Below, piece after piece: positions 11,944-25,321 of a stretch of 64,000 nt of DNA; position 1 is the first letter of the stretch; every line of letters starts with the position of its first letter. Source of the DNA: Coenobita brevimanus (Eukaryota; Arthropoda; Malacostraca; Decapoda; Coenobitidae); contig CM064667.1 of NCBI GenBank assembly GCA_032717465.1, forward strand, positions 2,090,981 to 2,154,980, in the 5' to 3' direction. Below the pieces are notes generated by a model. That model was given only the letters and a program-made list of their open reading frames with translations, was not told the origin of the DNA and ran no database searches. A program made the position numbers and the translations under genes.

Positions 11944-12412
11944 TACATGAAGGAGACAGGGAAGGATGGGGATATCAAGTTGAGAGAGGAGTAATGGGGA
12001 CTACAAGTAGATGGACGGGTGGGGGTAAGGCTAGGAACAACATCAAGGAGATGGGGAGATCGGGACTGCATCAAAAGAGGGGAGGAGGGGACTACATCAG
12101 GAAGAACAGAGAGGAAGGGAGGAGGCACTGCGCTGGATGGGGGAAGAGAGAGGGGCACATTCAAGTGGGAGGTTGGGGAAGGGGTTAGGATAGAGAAAAG
12201 GTCGCTAGGGAAAGAGGATGACCACCCTCACCTTCCACTATTATAATTATTATTTTATGATAAATACGGTATTGTACAACCACCATTACTACCAATGTTA
12301 CAACTTTCACAAACAAAACAAATTATAAAGAGAGAATAATTTTTAATCAGCGGGACATAAAATTTATTTTACTTAAAATAAAAATAACTGTAACATTCAA
12401 AATATTATTTAC

Positions 12413-12661
12413 CTTCGGTATCAAGAAGGGTGAGTATGAAGGCACACTTAGGTGTCAACTGGCAGTCTGTCTCACCCTTAACGTAGTAGATCACTTGTCC
12501 TCGCACCTCTGTTGTGAATGGGATCAAATGATTAACTCTGGTTGGTAGGATAACTTTCAGAACAAAACTGGTTAAAAATGAAATAACAAAACCGTTAAAA
12601 ATCAGTCCACCAACCATTACACAACCCTTCAATGCCCCATCAGCAGCACAGGTGCCTGGGG
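12413..12661 (-). CDS. Exon A of a membrane protein gene, array copy 2 (open)
   Basis: Intact 249-nt exon with phase 1 at both borders. It encodes PGTCAADGALKGC, a ~22-residue hydrophobic membrane segment (GGLIFNGFVISFLTSFVLKV), then ILPTRVNHLIPFTTEVRGQV, IYYVKGETDCQLTPKC and AFILTLLDTE. Splicing to 9310-9270 would give a short tail ending HAVTLI. The exon is the best preserved non-transposon coding candidate in the array and is open in copies 2 and 3. Upstream exons are not visible in the purine-rich block that follows. Function unknown. Confidence 0.5.
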
Positions 12662-12994
12662 CTACACAGCTTAGTCCAGACTGAATTATGAGGCAAGTGA
12701 CCAATTGCTCTTCCTTGAATGAGGCAAGTGTTGGCAGTGAGGGAGGAGGAGGAGGCTGAAACTGAGAAAGAAGATGACGAGAATGAAGAGGAAGTGGAGG
12801 AAGAGGCCGGCACTATGAGAAAAGGAGAGGGTGGAGCTGGCATTGAGAGAGGAGAATAATTGAGGAAGAAGGGGATGGCAATGAGATAGAAAGAAAGGAG
12901 GAGGAGTACTGAGCTGGCACACACACAGAACTGAGGAGGAAGAGGCTGGTACAGAGATGGAGAGGAGAGGAGAGGAGGAGGAGGAAGAGGAGCT

Positions 12995-13073
<79 letters not shown>

Positions 13074-13420
13074 GGGCACTATGAAATAAGGGGGAGGAAG
13101 AGTAGGAGGCTACAAGTGAGAGGGGGGTGGGGGAGGGAGCAGGAGGTGTAAGGGAAGGGCACTGAGAAAGGAGGGAATGAAGAGTAAGGGAAGTGCACTG
13201 ACGAAGGGGCAAAGTGTAAGGGAAGTGCACTGGGAAAGGAGGAGTGAGGAGTGAGGGAAATGCACTGAGAAAGGAGGAGGAGGAGGAGGAGAAGGCTGTA
13301 AATAAGAGAGAGGGGGGGGAGGAGAATAAGTGTCTCTGACAGATAGAGGGTGGTGGGGGGGGGGAGAAAGGGACTGGCACTGAAAGAGAAAGAAAAGAGA
13401 AGGAAAATACTAACACTGAG

Positions 13421-13469
<49 letters not shown>

Positions 13470-16400
13470 AGGAGGAAGAGGAAGAGGCTGGCACAGGAAG
13501 GAAGAGCACTGTCAACTGTTACTGAAAAGTTACCAGTAACGAAGTGTCAATTTTAAGATCAGTTGATAAAAATGTTCATTATGTGGGTACCAACAAAATA
13601 TTATTCCTAACCCTTTCAATATGATGTCTTTAAAATATTGATTTGCTTTATCCACAGACAGTTTACATTAACTGTAATTTACTTTGAAGATAGTACTGTA
13701 CTAGCAGTGTCTTGGCTAAAAGATGTTGTCTCAGTTCAATAAAACTGTTGGAACAAATATTTAACTAAAAAATGCACCATTACCATACTGAAAGGTTTAG
13801 ATTCAACCACAAAATATTATCCACAGACAATTTAAATTGACTGTATTTTCAAAGAGAGTATACTTGCATATTGGCTGTTGGTGGTTCATCACAATTCAGT
13901 AAAATTGTTAAAAGAATGAATTATAAAAATGTAGAATATTGTACATCATCATACTGAAAGGTTTAATGGGTCCAAAGCACAAAAGGTTAAACTTCTGTAG
14001 TTTCTTTAAATACACACTCACTCTTGTCAGATTATTTACTTCAGCATTATAGGAACCTCCAGTGATGAAGTGTATGAAAGCCACATTAAACTACTGTAGT
14101 TATCTCTTGAAATCTTGGCTGTAGGTAAAAAAAAAAAAAAAAAAAATCTAAATTATTGCAGCCCCATGAGGGTAGGAGCCCGGGGCTAGGGAAGCTGGTC
14201 TTGACATTTAAGATGAGAGTGACCAGCCTCACTCATCCCCGAGTGGCATTATGTGAGCAATAAACCCCAACCAACCCTTGGATATAAACCTGCACCGGCT
14301 CAATCCGACTGGAGCAACTTAATTACCCACTAAAACACCAGGCACCATAATTTGGTTATATGGTTACCATCCACCTATAATGCCATATATATATAAGGCA
14401 GTTTTAAACAAAAATAAAAGTTATGTCTAAACCACAAACAAATTTAACATATGACCTATCATCATCATCATCATCATCTGGACCTCCTTTCCCACCGAAG
14501 GGCAGGGTGAGGAGTAGTAACGTCCAGACAGCCCAAATTTGCCAAGTCCAATAGGCCGCGCCTCCATTCACTCACCATTCAAGCCCACAGAATCCTGCCT
14601 GTATCTGATTCGCCAAAAACATTCACCACGTTCTGTAGCTTCACATAAATGTATCCGAAAGAGACACTACATGTTAAAAAGGGGTGCCAAATCCCTGATC
14701 AGGCACATCTCACAATATTCATCCAGCCAGCTCGATCTGTTGTCAGTTCCCTAGCCTCACCGACTTCCAAACCTGTCTTCCTCAAACACTCATCCACCAT
14801 ATCTCTCCACCTTCTCCTTGGCCTACCTCGCCTCCTCCCTCCTTCAAATTCGCTCAGATATACCTTTTTCACCACGCTATTGTTATCGATTCTCTCCACA
14901 TGACCATTCCATCTCAGTACACTCTCTTTGATTCTGGTGACCTTTAATAATGCATATTATGTATTGTAATGGATCCATAAAGATCCCAAGATAAGCTATT
15001 GGAAGTGAAATCACATCCTCAATCTCCTGACTCTGGCTACTGATTGCATTCAACAACTATAAACACAAGTAACCTTTATGGTTTTAGTAGGCTGGCAATA
15101 CACAGGAATAATTTAACTTACAATTGCCACAAGTCTTAATCCTGTATGAGGTGACCAGAAACAAACCGCTTCCACACTGCCCTGTCCTTTGGCTGCCCTC
15201 TCTCCAACTCATATCCTCCATTTATCTTCACAATTCATCCTCCAATCTTATACCTGGTCTCCCCCTCCACATCATTCACAGTCTCTTGTTCTTCATCCTC
15301 CCCACATTAACCCGCCAGTTCACACAAAGTTATTCCAAACATGTTACAAAATTTCAGGATACTTGACACCTTAATTTTGTCGCAATCATGGCAATGTTTG
15401 AGGTTATACACCGGTAAGTATTTATAATGGTGCCTACCTATATAACAGCAGGAACAAGCCAGAGCCAGGTCGCACAAAGTTATTCCCAACATGTCTCTTC
15501 CATCCTTCTTTCCTTCCACCCTCTTCTGTTTTCCTTTACTTCATTCTTTCCTTGTCCTTCTGCCTACGGGTAACTTTACACTCCCTCTTCTGTCTTTCTT
15601 TACTTCATTCTTTCCTCTTCCTTCTGCCTGTGGGTGACTCTACATTGAGTGACAAGCCAAATGGTTTCCTGTACATCAGGAAACAATTGACTACACTGGA
15701 TGGTAATCATATAACCAAATTTTGGCACCTGGTGGTTTAGTGAGTAATTATTGCACTCCAATCGGATTGAACCGCTGAAGGTTTATATCCAAGTTGTGGT
15801 TGGGGCTGACTGCTCATGTAATACCACTCAGGGATGAGTGAGGCTGGTCACTCTCATCTTAAATGTCAGGACCAACTGCCTAGCCCCGGGTCTTCTATGC
15901 TTCTCATGGGGCAATGTAGTATTGGATGATGGATGGATGGATGGATCTCGTTACAAGAATGGTACGGTATAGTGAAAATGGAAAAGATGTTAATTTTAGG
16001 CCAAGTTAGAGTAAAAACTGTATAGTAATAATAGTTGTGCACTGAGACAAACTATTATTCTGACATTCTTTGAAGCCTTTGTGGATCTATTTTACATTAA
16101 CTTATTCAGGCCATCACAAGAAACTAATGGGAAACTGTCTGGCTTTAGCAGTGTTGTGTCTGAAAGCAAACATTTTATGTCCCACAGTGAATGGCCTCGG
16201 TAAAAATTCAATGTGAAGTGGTTAAAAGCTGCTTTATTTTTTTGCCAGCACACATCAGTGACTTAGTATGAATTTACTACTTGTAATAGCTTTAGACAAA
16301 TGTCCTCCTGATGCAATGGATAATAGATATTGACATAATGGAGCATTTAGAAAAAGATCCACTCACCCAGCTCTAGTCATGTCTGTGTCTAAGAAACATG

Positions 16401-17053
16401 CTGAGCATTAAGCACAAGTCTGTGTTCATATATGTATTACAGCTCTAACCTGGGATTAAAAAAGGGAGTGGGGTAAATGATAGTCCCCTCACACACACAA
16501 CCTTATGTAAAAATGTGCTGTACATAATCACTGTAGTCCATATACCATATACAACATTTATTTGTATAAAACACACCTACAGTATTTGCATCACCACCTT
16601 CTACCTATGGTCAATAAATAAAACGTTAGCCAGTGATGATATGATGGATGTTGGAAGCAGTGAGTTGGGGAGCTTGGATAATAGGGAGAGTGGATTGCTG
16701 TAGCCTGGTAGGAAGAGAGAAACTGTGTTACTAGAGTAATGAACAGAATATCTACATAGGAAGAGATGTAAAGAAGTTAACTGACGGCAATATGGGCCCT
16801 AGTGTTTTTGTACAGCATGAAAAACATCATATTATAAAGATCAGCATGATGGTAATATTTCTTATTGTGCTCTTCACAAATAAATGATCATCAGCACAAG
16901 AAATATTGCCATGATATTCATCATCTTTATCAATATGATGTTTTTCCTGCTGTCGTAGTCCCAGGCTTCTCTGAAGGTGAACCAGTGAACTACAAGCTCT
17001 TATCTTGCAGTCAATCCTCTGCTTGTCAGGGGATAACAAGACTGGGTACATGG

Positions 17054-17094
17054 TTATATCAGTGCCACTGCATGAAGGCATCCCTCTATACCAT
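17054..17094 (-). CDS. Candidate terminal exon B, array copy 3
   Basis: Same 41-nt minus-strand exon; reads (D)GIEGCLHAVALI and TAA, identical in protein to copy 1. Acceptor and phase are preserved. Confidence 0.4.
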
Positions 17095-17733
17095 CTGGAT
17101 ACAACAAAATAACAAAATCCTGCTTAGATGCTTTCTGGCTTTAGATCCCACCTGATCTTTTGGTGGAGTTAGGGTAGTAAGGATGAAAAAAACAATAACA
17201 GTAATCATCTCAACCCTAACTGAAAAAATTACTGGGTGAGTGGTAGGATTGGGGGAGGAGGGTTGACTAAGGCCCATATTCTCCTCAGTTGCAGAAACTG
17301 CCTAATATATTTCTTAAGTGATTATTCTGCTATTACGCCTTACTATCCTCTCGAGTCATTTAAATTATTACAATACCTCCATACTCAGCATACATGACAT
17401 ACCATACAAACTGATAGTAACCAGCCCTATCCAAAAACAATTTAGGAAAGGAAAAGATGCCAGGCAGCTTCCTTAACTGACAAGAATACGGCCCTAAGTG
17501 TCATAATAATATATCTAATGCTATTTTGTTCTCTACACAGGCAGCTGGAAGTACTCAGTGCCAACGCGGCAATGGTTACCAGCCTCACTTGCCCACCCCT
17601 CAGATGTAACCCTTACAGTGTCCATCCAGCTGGAGCACCTTAACCCACTAAACCACCACCCACCATAGCAAATGACACAGCATATAGCAAACCATTTCAC
17701 TTGTCACTCAGGGGAACTTCATGAGTGAGCGAG

Positions 17734-17793
<60 letters not shown>

Positions 17794-18255
17794 CATCAAG
17801 GAGACAGGGAAGGATGGAGACATCAAGTTGAGAGAGGAGGGATGGGGACTACAAGTAGATGAAGGGGTGGGGGTAAGGCTAGGAACAACATCAAGGAGAG
17901 GGGGAGATGGGGACTACATCAAAAGGGGGGAGGAGGGGACTACATCAGGAAGAACAGAGAGGAGGGGGGGAGGCACTACACTGGATGGGGGAAGAGAGAG
18001 GGGCACTATCAAGTGGGATGTAGGGGGAAGGGGTTAGGATAGAGAAAAGGGGGCAAGGGGAAGAGGATGACCACCCTCACCTTCCACTATTATAATTATT
18101 ATTTTATGATAAATACGGTATTGTACAACCACCATTATTAAAAATGTTACAATTTTCATAATCAAGACAAATGATAAAGAAAGAATAATTTTAAATCAGC
18201 TGGACATAAAATGTATTTACTTAAACACAACTGTAACATTCAGTATATTATTTAC

Positions 18256-18504
18256 CTTCAATATCAAGAAGGCTGCGTATGAAGGCACACTTAGGTGTCA
18301 ACTGGCAGTCTGCCTCACCCTTAACGTAGTAGATCACTTGTCCTCGCATCTCTGTTGTGAATGGGATCAAATGATTAACTCTGGTTGGTAGGATAACTTT
18401 CAGAACAAAACTGGTTAAAAATGAAATAACAAAACCGTTAAAAATCAGTCCACCAACCATTACACAACCCTTCAATGCCCCATCACCAGCACAGGTGCCT
18501 GGGG
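18256..18504 (-). CDS. Exon A of a membrane protein gene, array copy 3 (open)
   Basis: 249-nt open exon with splice borders kept. It differs from copy 2 by small replacements (GALKG kept, EMRGQ for EVRGQ, GEADC for GETDC, FIRSLLDIE for FILTLLDTE). Most of these are amino-acid changing, which suggests weak or no constraint since duplication. Confidence 0.48.
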
Positions 18505-18838
18505 CTACACAGCTTAGTCCAGACTGAATTATGAAGCAAGTGACCAGTTGCTCTTCCTTGAATGAGGCAAGTGTTGGCAGCGAGGGAGGAGGAGGAGGCT
18601 GGAACTGAGAAAAAAGATGACGAGAATGAAGAGGAAGTGGAGCAAGAGGCCGCCAGTATGAGAAAAGGAGAGGGTGGAGCTGGCATTGAGAGAGGAGAAT
18701 AATTCAGGAAGAAGGGGATGGCAATGTGATAGAAAGAAAGGAGGAGGAGTACTGAGCTGGCACACACACAGAACTGAGGAGGAAGAGGCTGGTACAGAGA
18801 TGGAGAGGAGAGGAGAGGAGGAGGAGGAAGAAGGAGCT

Positions 18839-18887
<49 letters not shown>

Positions 18888-19239
18888 GGGCACTATGAAA
18901 TAAGGGGGAGGAAGAATAGGAGGCAATAAGTGAGAGGGGGTGGGAGAGAGAAGGAGGTTTAAGGGAAGGGCACTGAGAAAGGAGGGAGTGAAGAGTAAGG
19001 GAAGTGCACTGAGGAAGAGGCAAAGTGTAAGGGAAGTGCACTGGGAAAGGAGGAGAGAGGAGTAAGGGAAGTGCACTGAGAAAGGAGAAGGAGGAGTAGG
19101 ACAAGGCTGCAAATGAGAGAGAAAGGGGGGGGGAGGAGAATAAGTCTTTCTGACAGATAGACTGTTGTGGGGGGGGGGTGAGAAAGGGACTGGCACTGAA
19201 AGAGAAAGAAAAGAGAAGGAAATTGCTAACACTGAGGGA

Positions 19240-19283
<44 letters not shown>

Positions 19284-20496
19284 AGGAGGAGGAGGAGGAG
19301 AAGGAAGTGGCTGGCATAAGAAGGAAGAGCACTGACAACTGTTACTGAAAAGTTACCAGTAAAGAAGTGTCAATTCTAAGATCAGTTGATAAAAAATGTT
19401 CATTATGTGGGTACCAACAAAATATTATTCCTGACCCTTTCAATATGATGTCTTTAAAATATTTATTTGCTTTATCCACAGACAATATACATTAACCGTT
19501 ATTTACTTTGAAGATAGTACTGTACTAGCAGTGTCTTGGCTAAAAGACGTTGTCTCAGTTCAATAAAACTGTTGGAACAAATATTTAACTAAAAAATGCA
19601 CCATTACCATACTGAAAGGTTTAGATTCAACCACAAAATATTATCCACAGACAATTTAAATTGACTGAATTTTTAAAGAGAGTATACTTGCATCTTGGCT
19701 GTAGGTGGTACATCACAATTCAGTAAAATTGTTAGAAGAATGAATTATATAAATGTAGAATATTGTACATCGTCATACTGAAAGGTTTAATAGGTCAAAA
19801 GCACAAAAGGTTAAACTTTTGTAGTTTCTTTAAATACACACTCACTCTTGTCAGATTATTTACTTCAGCATTATAGGAACCTCCAGTGATGAAGTGTATG
19901 AAAGCCACATTTAACTACTCTAGTTATCTCTTGAAATCTTAGCTGTAGGAAAAAAAAAAAAAAATAAAAAATAAATCTAATCTAGTGCTGCCCCATGAGG
20001 GTAGGAGCCCGGGGCTAGGGAAGCTGGTCCTGACATTTAAGATGAGAGTGACCAGCCTCACTCATCCCCGAGTGGCATTATGTGAGCAATAAACCCCAAC
20101 CACCCCTTGGATATAAACCTGCACCGGCTCAATCCGACTGGAGCACCTTAATTACCCACTAAAACACCAGGCACCATAATTTGGTTATATGGTTACCATC
20201 CACCTATAATGCCATATATATATAAGGCAGTTTTAAACAAAAATAAAGGTATGTCTAAACCAAAAACAAATTTAACATATGACCTATCATCATCATCATG
20301 ATCATCTGGACCTCCTTTCCCACCTAAGGGCAGGGTGAGGAGTAGTAACGTCTAGACAGCCCAAATTTGCCAAGTCCAATAGGCCACGCCTCCATTCACT
20401 CACCATTCAAGCCCACAGAATCCTGGATGTATCTGATACGCCAATAACATTCACCACATTCTCTAGCTTCACATAAACGTATCTGATAGAGACACT

Positions 20497-20727
20497 TCAT
20501 GTTAGAAAGGGGTGCCAGATCCCTGATGAGGCACATCTCACAATATTCATCCAGCCAGCTCGATCTGTTGTCAGTCCCTTAGCCTCACCGATTTCCAAAC
20601 CTCTCTCCCTCACACATGCATCCACCATATCTCTCCAACTTCTCCTTGGCCCACCTCGCCTCCTCCCTCCTTCAAATTCTCTCAGATATACCTTTTTCAC
20701 CACTCTATTGTTATCCATTCTCTCCAC
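20497..20727 (-). mobile_element. LINE 3' fragment, array copy 4
   Basis: Counterpart of 745-1240, reading GRRRGGPRRSWRDMVDACVR with several changes at otherwise conserved residues (the GRPRRRW core is altered), which fits decay without selection. Confidence 0.65.
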
Positions 20728-22900
20728 ATGACCATACCATCTCTGTACACTCTCTTTGATTCTGGTGACCTTTAATAATGCATGTTATGTATTGTAATGG
20801 ATGGATAAAGATCCCAAGATAAGCTATTGGAAGTGAAATCACATCCTCAAACTCCTGACTCTGGCTACTGATTACATACAACAACCTTAAACACAAGTAA
20901 CCTTTATGATTTTAGGCTGCTGCCAATACACAGGAATAATTTAACTTACAATTGCAACAAGCCTTAATCCTGTATGGGGTGTCCAGAAACAAACTGCTTC
21001 CACACTGCCCTGTCCTTTGGCTGCCCTCTCTCCAACTCATATCCTCCATTTATCTTTACATTTCATCCTCCCATCTTATCCCTGGTCTCCCCCTCCACCT
21101 CATGCACAGTCTCTTGTTCTTCATCCTCCTCACATGGTTAGTAATCTGTGTTCTTGATTAACCCACCAGGTCACACAAAGTTATTCCAAACATTTTACAA
21201 AATTCCAGGATACTTGATACCTTAATTTTGTCGCAATCTTGGCAATGTCTGAGGTTATACACCGGCAAGTATTTATCATGGTGCCTACCTATATAACAGC
21301 AGGAATAAGCCAGAGTCAGGTCACACAAAGTTATTCCTAACATGTCTCTTCCATCCTTCTTTCCTTCCATCCTCTTCTGTCCTCTTTTACTTCATACTTT
21401 CCTTGTCCTTCTGCCTACGGGTAACTTTACACTCCTTCTTCTGTCTTTCTTTACTTCATTCTTTCCTCTTCCTTCTGCCTGTGGATGACTCTACATTGAG
21501 TGACAAGCCAAATGATTTCCTGTACATCAGGAAACCATTGACAACGCTGGATGGTAACCATATAACCAAATTTTGGCACCTGGTGGTTTAGTGAGTAATT
21601 ATTGTACTCCAATCGGATTCAGCCGGTGAATGTTTATATCCAAGGGGTGGTTGGGGTTGACTGCTCATGTAATACCACTCAGGGATGACTGAGACTGGTC
21701 ACTCTTATCGTAAATGTTAGGACCAAATGCCTAGCCCAGGGGCTTCTATACTTCTCATGGGGCAATGTAGTATTGGATGATAGATGGATGGATGGATCTC
21801 TATACAAGAACGGTACGGTACAGTGAAAATGGAAAGAATGTTAATTTTAGGCCAAGTTAGAGTAAAAACTGTAGTGTAATAATAGTTGTGCACTGAGACA
21901 AACTATTATTCTGACATTCTTTGAAGCCTTTGTGGATCTATTTTACATTATCTTATTCATGCCATCACAAGAAACTAATGGGAAACTGTCTGGCTTTAGC
22001 AGTGTTGTGTCTGAAAGCAAATATTTTATGTCCCACAGTGAATGGCCTCGGTAAAAATTCAATGTGAAGTGGTTAAAAGCTGCTTTATTTTTTTGCCAGC
22101 ACACATCAGTGACTTAGTATGAATTTACTACTTGTAATAGCATTAGACAATTGTCCTCCTGATGCAATGGATAATAGATATTGACATAATGGAGCATTTA
22201 GAAAAAGATCCACTGACCCAGCTCTACTCATGTCTGTGTCTAAGAAACATGCTGAGTATTAAGCACAAGTCTGTCTTCATATATTATTATAGCTCTAACC
22301 AGGGATTAAAAAAGGAGGGGGGAATGATAGTCCCCTCGCACACACAACCTTATTTAAAAATGTGCTGAACATAATCACTGTAGTCCATATACCATATACA
22401 ACATTTATTTGTACAAAACACACCTACAGTATCTGCATGACCACCTTCTACCTATGGTCAATAAATAAAACGTTAGCCAGTGATGATATGATGGATGTTG
22501 GAAGCAGTGAGTTGGGGAGCTTGGATAAGAGGGAGAGTGGATTGCTGCAGCCTGGTAGGAAGAGAGAAACTGTGTTACTAGAGTAATGAACAGAATATCT
22601 ACTTAGGAAGAGATGTAAGGAAGTTAACTGACGGCAATATGGGCCCTAGTGTTTTAGTACACCATGAAAAACATCATATTATAAAGATCAGCATGATGGT
22701 AATATTTCTTATTGTGCTGATCATAAATAAATGATCATCAGCACAAGAAATATTGCCATGATATTCATCATCTTTACCAATATGATGTTTTTCCTGCTGT
22801 CGTAGTCCCAGGCTTCTCTGAAGGTGAACCAGTGAACTACAAGCTCTTATCTTGCAGTCAATCCTCCTCCTGTCAGGGGATAACAAGACTGGGTACATGG

Positions 22901-22941
22901 TTAAATTAGTGCCACTGCATGAAGGCATCCCTCTATACCAT
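22901..22941 (-). CDS. Candidate terminal exon B, array copy 4
   Basis: Same 41-nt exon, acceptor and stop as the other copies. It is paired here with a frameshifted exon A at 24063-24294, so this gene-tail copy cannot be functional as a pair. Confidence 0.35.
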
Positions 22942-24062
22942 CTGGATACAACAAAATAACAAAATCCTGCTTAGATGCTTTCTGGTTCTGGATCCCACCT
23001 GATCTTTTGGTGGAGTTAGGGTAGTAAGGATGAAAAAAACAATAATAGTAATCATCTCAACCCTAACTGAGAAAATTATTGGGTGAGTGGTAGAATTGGG
23101 GGAGGAGGGTTGACTAAGGCCCATATTCTCCTCAGTTGCAGAAACTGCCTAACATCTATCTTAAGTGATTATTCTGCTATCACGCCTTACTATCCTCTCG
23201 AGTCATTTAAATTATTACAATACCTCCATACTCAGCATACATGACATACCATACAATCTGATAGTAACCAGCCCTATACAAAGCAATTAGGAAAGGAAAA
23301 GATGCCTGGCAGCTTCCTTAGCTGACAAGAATATGGCCCTAAGAGTTACAATAATAACTCTAATGCTGTTTTGTTGTCTACACAGGCAGCTGGAGGTATT
23401 CAGTGCCAACGAGGCAATGGTTATCAGCCTCACTTGCCCACTCCACAAATGTAACCCTTACAGTGTCCATCCAGCTGGAGCACCTTAACCCACTAAACCA
23501 CCACCCACCATAGCAAATGACACGGCATATAGCAAACCTTTTCACTTGTCACTGAGGGGGACATCATGAGAGAGAGAGATAGAGAGAGAGAGAGAATACA
23601 TCAAAGAGACAGGGAAGGATTTGGACATCAAGTTAAGAGAGGAGGGATGGGGACTACAAGTAGATGGAGGGGTGGTGGTAAGGCTAGGAACATCAAGGAG
23701 AGGGGGAGATGAGGACTAAATCTAAAGGGGGGAGGAGGGGACAACATCAGGAAGAACAGAGAGATGGCGGGGAGGCACTACATTGGATAGGGGAAGAGAG
23801 AGGGGCACTATCAAGTGGGAGGTGGGGGAAAGGGTTAGGATAGAGAAAAGGGGGCAAGGGAAAGAGGATGACCACCCTCACCTTCTACTATTATAACTAT
23901 TATTTTATGATAAATACGGTATTGTACAACCACCATTACTACCAATGTTACAACTTTCACAAACAAGACAAATGATAAAGAAAGAATAATTTTTAATCAG
24001 CTGGACATAAAATGTATTTTACTTAAAATAAAAACAACTGTAACATTCAGTATATTATTTAC

Positions 24063-24294
24063 CTTCGGTATCAAGAAGGGTGAGCATGGAGGCACACTTA
24101 GGTGTCAACTGGCAGTCTGTCTCACCCTTAACGTAGTAGATCACTTGTCCTCGCACCTCTGTTGTGAATGGGATCAAATGATTAACTCTGGTTGGTAGGA
24201 TAAGTTAAAAATGAAATAACAAAACCGTTAAAAATCAGTCCTCCAACCATTACACAACCCTTCACTGCCCCATCAGCAGCACAGGTGCCTGGGG
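24063..24294 (-). pseudogene. Exon A, array copy 4 (17-bp deletion)
   Basis: Counterpart of 12413-12661 but 232 nt long. Seventeen bases are missing at about 24203, inside the end of the membrane segment, which shifts the frame. Splice sites at both ends are unchanged. Confidence 0.5.
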
Positions 24295-24653
24295 CTACAA
24301 AGCTTAGTCCAGGCTGAATTATGAGGCAAGTGACCAATTGCTCTTCCTTGAATGAGGCAAGTGTTGGCAGTGAGGGAGGAGTAGGAGGCTGGAACAGAGA
24401 AACAAGATGACGAGAAGTAAGAAGTAGAGGAAGAGGCCGGCACTATGAGAAAAGGAGAGGGTGGAGCTGGCATTGAGAGAGGAGAATAATTGAGGAAGAA
24501 GGGGATGGCAATGTGATAGAAAGAAAAGAGAAGGAGTACTGAGCTGGCACACACACAGAACTGAGGAGGAAGAGGCTGGTACAGAGATGGAGATTAGAGG
24601 AGAATAGGAGGAGGAAGAAGGAGCTGGCAGAGAGAGAGAGAGAGAGAGAGGGG

Positions 24654-24704
<51 letters not shown>

Positions 24705-25321
24705 GGGCACTATGAAATATAGGAGAGGAAGAATAGGAGGCTATAAGTGAGAGGGGGGGGGAGGGAGACGAAGGTATAAGGGAATGGCACTGAGAAAGGA
24801 GGGAGTGAAGAGTAAGGGAAGTGCACTGAGGAAGGGGCAAAGTGTAAGAGAAGTGCACTGGGAAGGGAGGAGTGAGGAGTAAGAGAAGTGCACTGAGAAA
24901 GGAGGAGGAGGAGGAGAAGGCTGCATGTCAGAGAGAGAGAGCGGGGGGGAAGGAGAATAAGTCTCTCTTACAGATAGAGGGTGGGGGGGGGAAAGGGACT
25001 GGCACTGAAAGAGAAAGAAAACAGAAGGAAATTACTAACACTAAGGGAAGAGAGAGAGAGAGAGAGAGAGAGAAGGAGCAGGAGGAGGAGGAAGAGGAAG
25101 AGGCTGGGACGGGAAGGAAAAGCGCTGACAACTGTTACTGAAAAGTTACCAGTAAAGAAGTGTCAATTCTAAGATCAGTTGATAAAAAATGTTCATTATG
25201 TGGATACCAACAAAATATTATTCCTGACCCTTTCAATATGATGTCTTTAAAATATTTATTTTCTTTATCCACAGACAATTTACATTAACTGTAATTTACT
25301 TTGAAGATAGTACTGTACTAG

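Larger units (their letters stand above)
5890..13704 (+). repeat. Macrosatellite unit, copy 2 (with LINE insertion)
   Basis: This copy is collinear with copy 1 but 7815 bp long, because a minus-strand LINE occupies 9716-11604. Without that insertion it would be about 5.9 kb. Its (GA)n tract at about 11814-11940 is the longest of the array. It keeps an uninterrupted minus-strand exon at 12413-12661. Confidence 0.93.
13705..19528 (+). repeat. Macrosatellite unit, copy 3
   Basis: Full 5824-bp copy in the same order and orientation. It shares with copy 2 the 'tatatcagtg' variant near 17055 where copies 1, 4 and 5 read 'taaattagtg'. The minus-strand exon at 18256-18504 is open. Confidence 0.93.
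19529..25321 (+). repeat. Macrosatellite unit, copy 4
   Basis: Full 5793-bp copy. It shares private variants with copy 5, for example a 'gatcatctgg' ending of the ATC tract and 'aacggtacggtac' after repeat A, so these two copies are probably the most recently separated. A 17-bp deletion breaks its minus-strand exon. Confidence 0.93.

Noticed and set aside
12640..13515. 291-codon minus frame in copy 2
   Set aside because: Ser/Leu/Pro low-complexity reading of the purine-rich block; length differs between array copies with repeat length.
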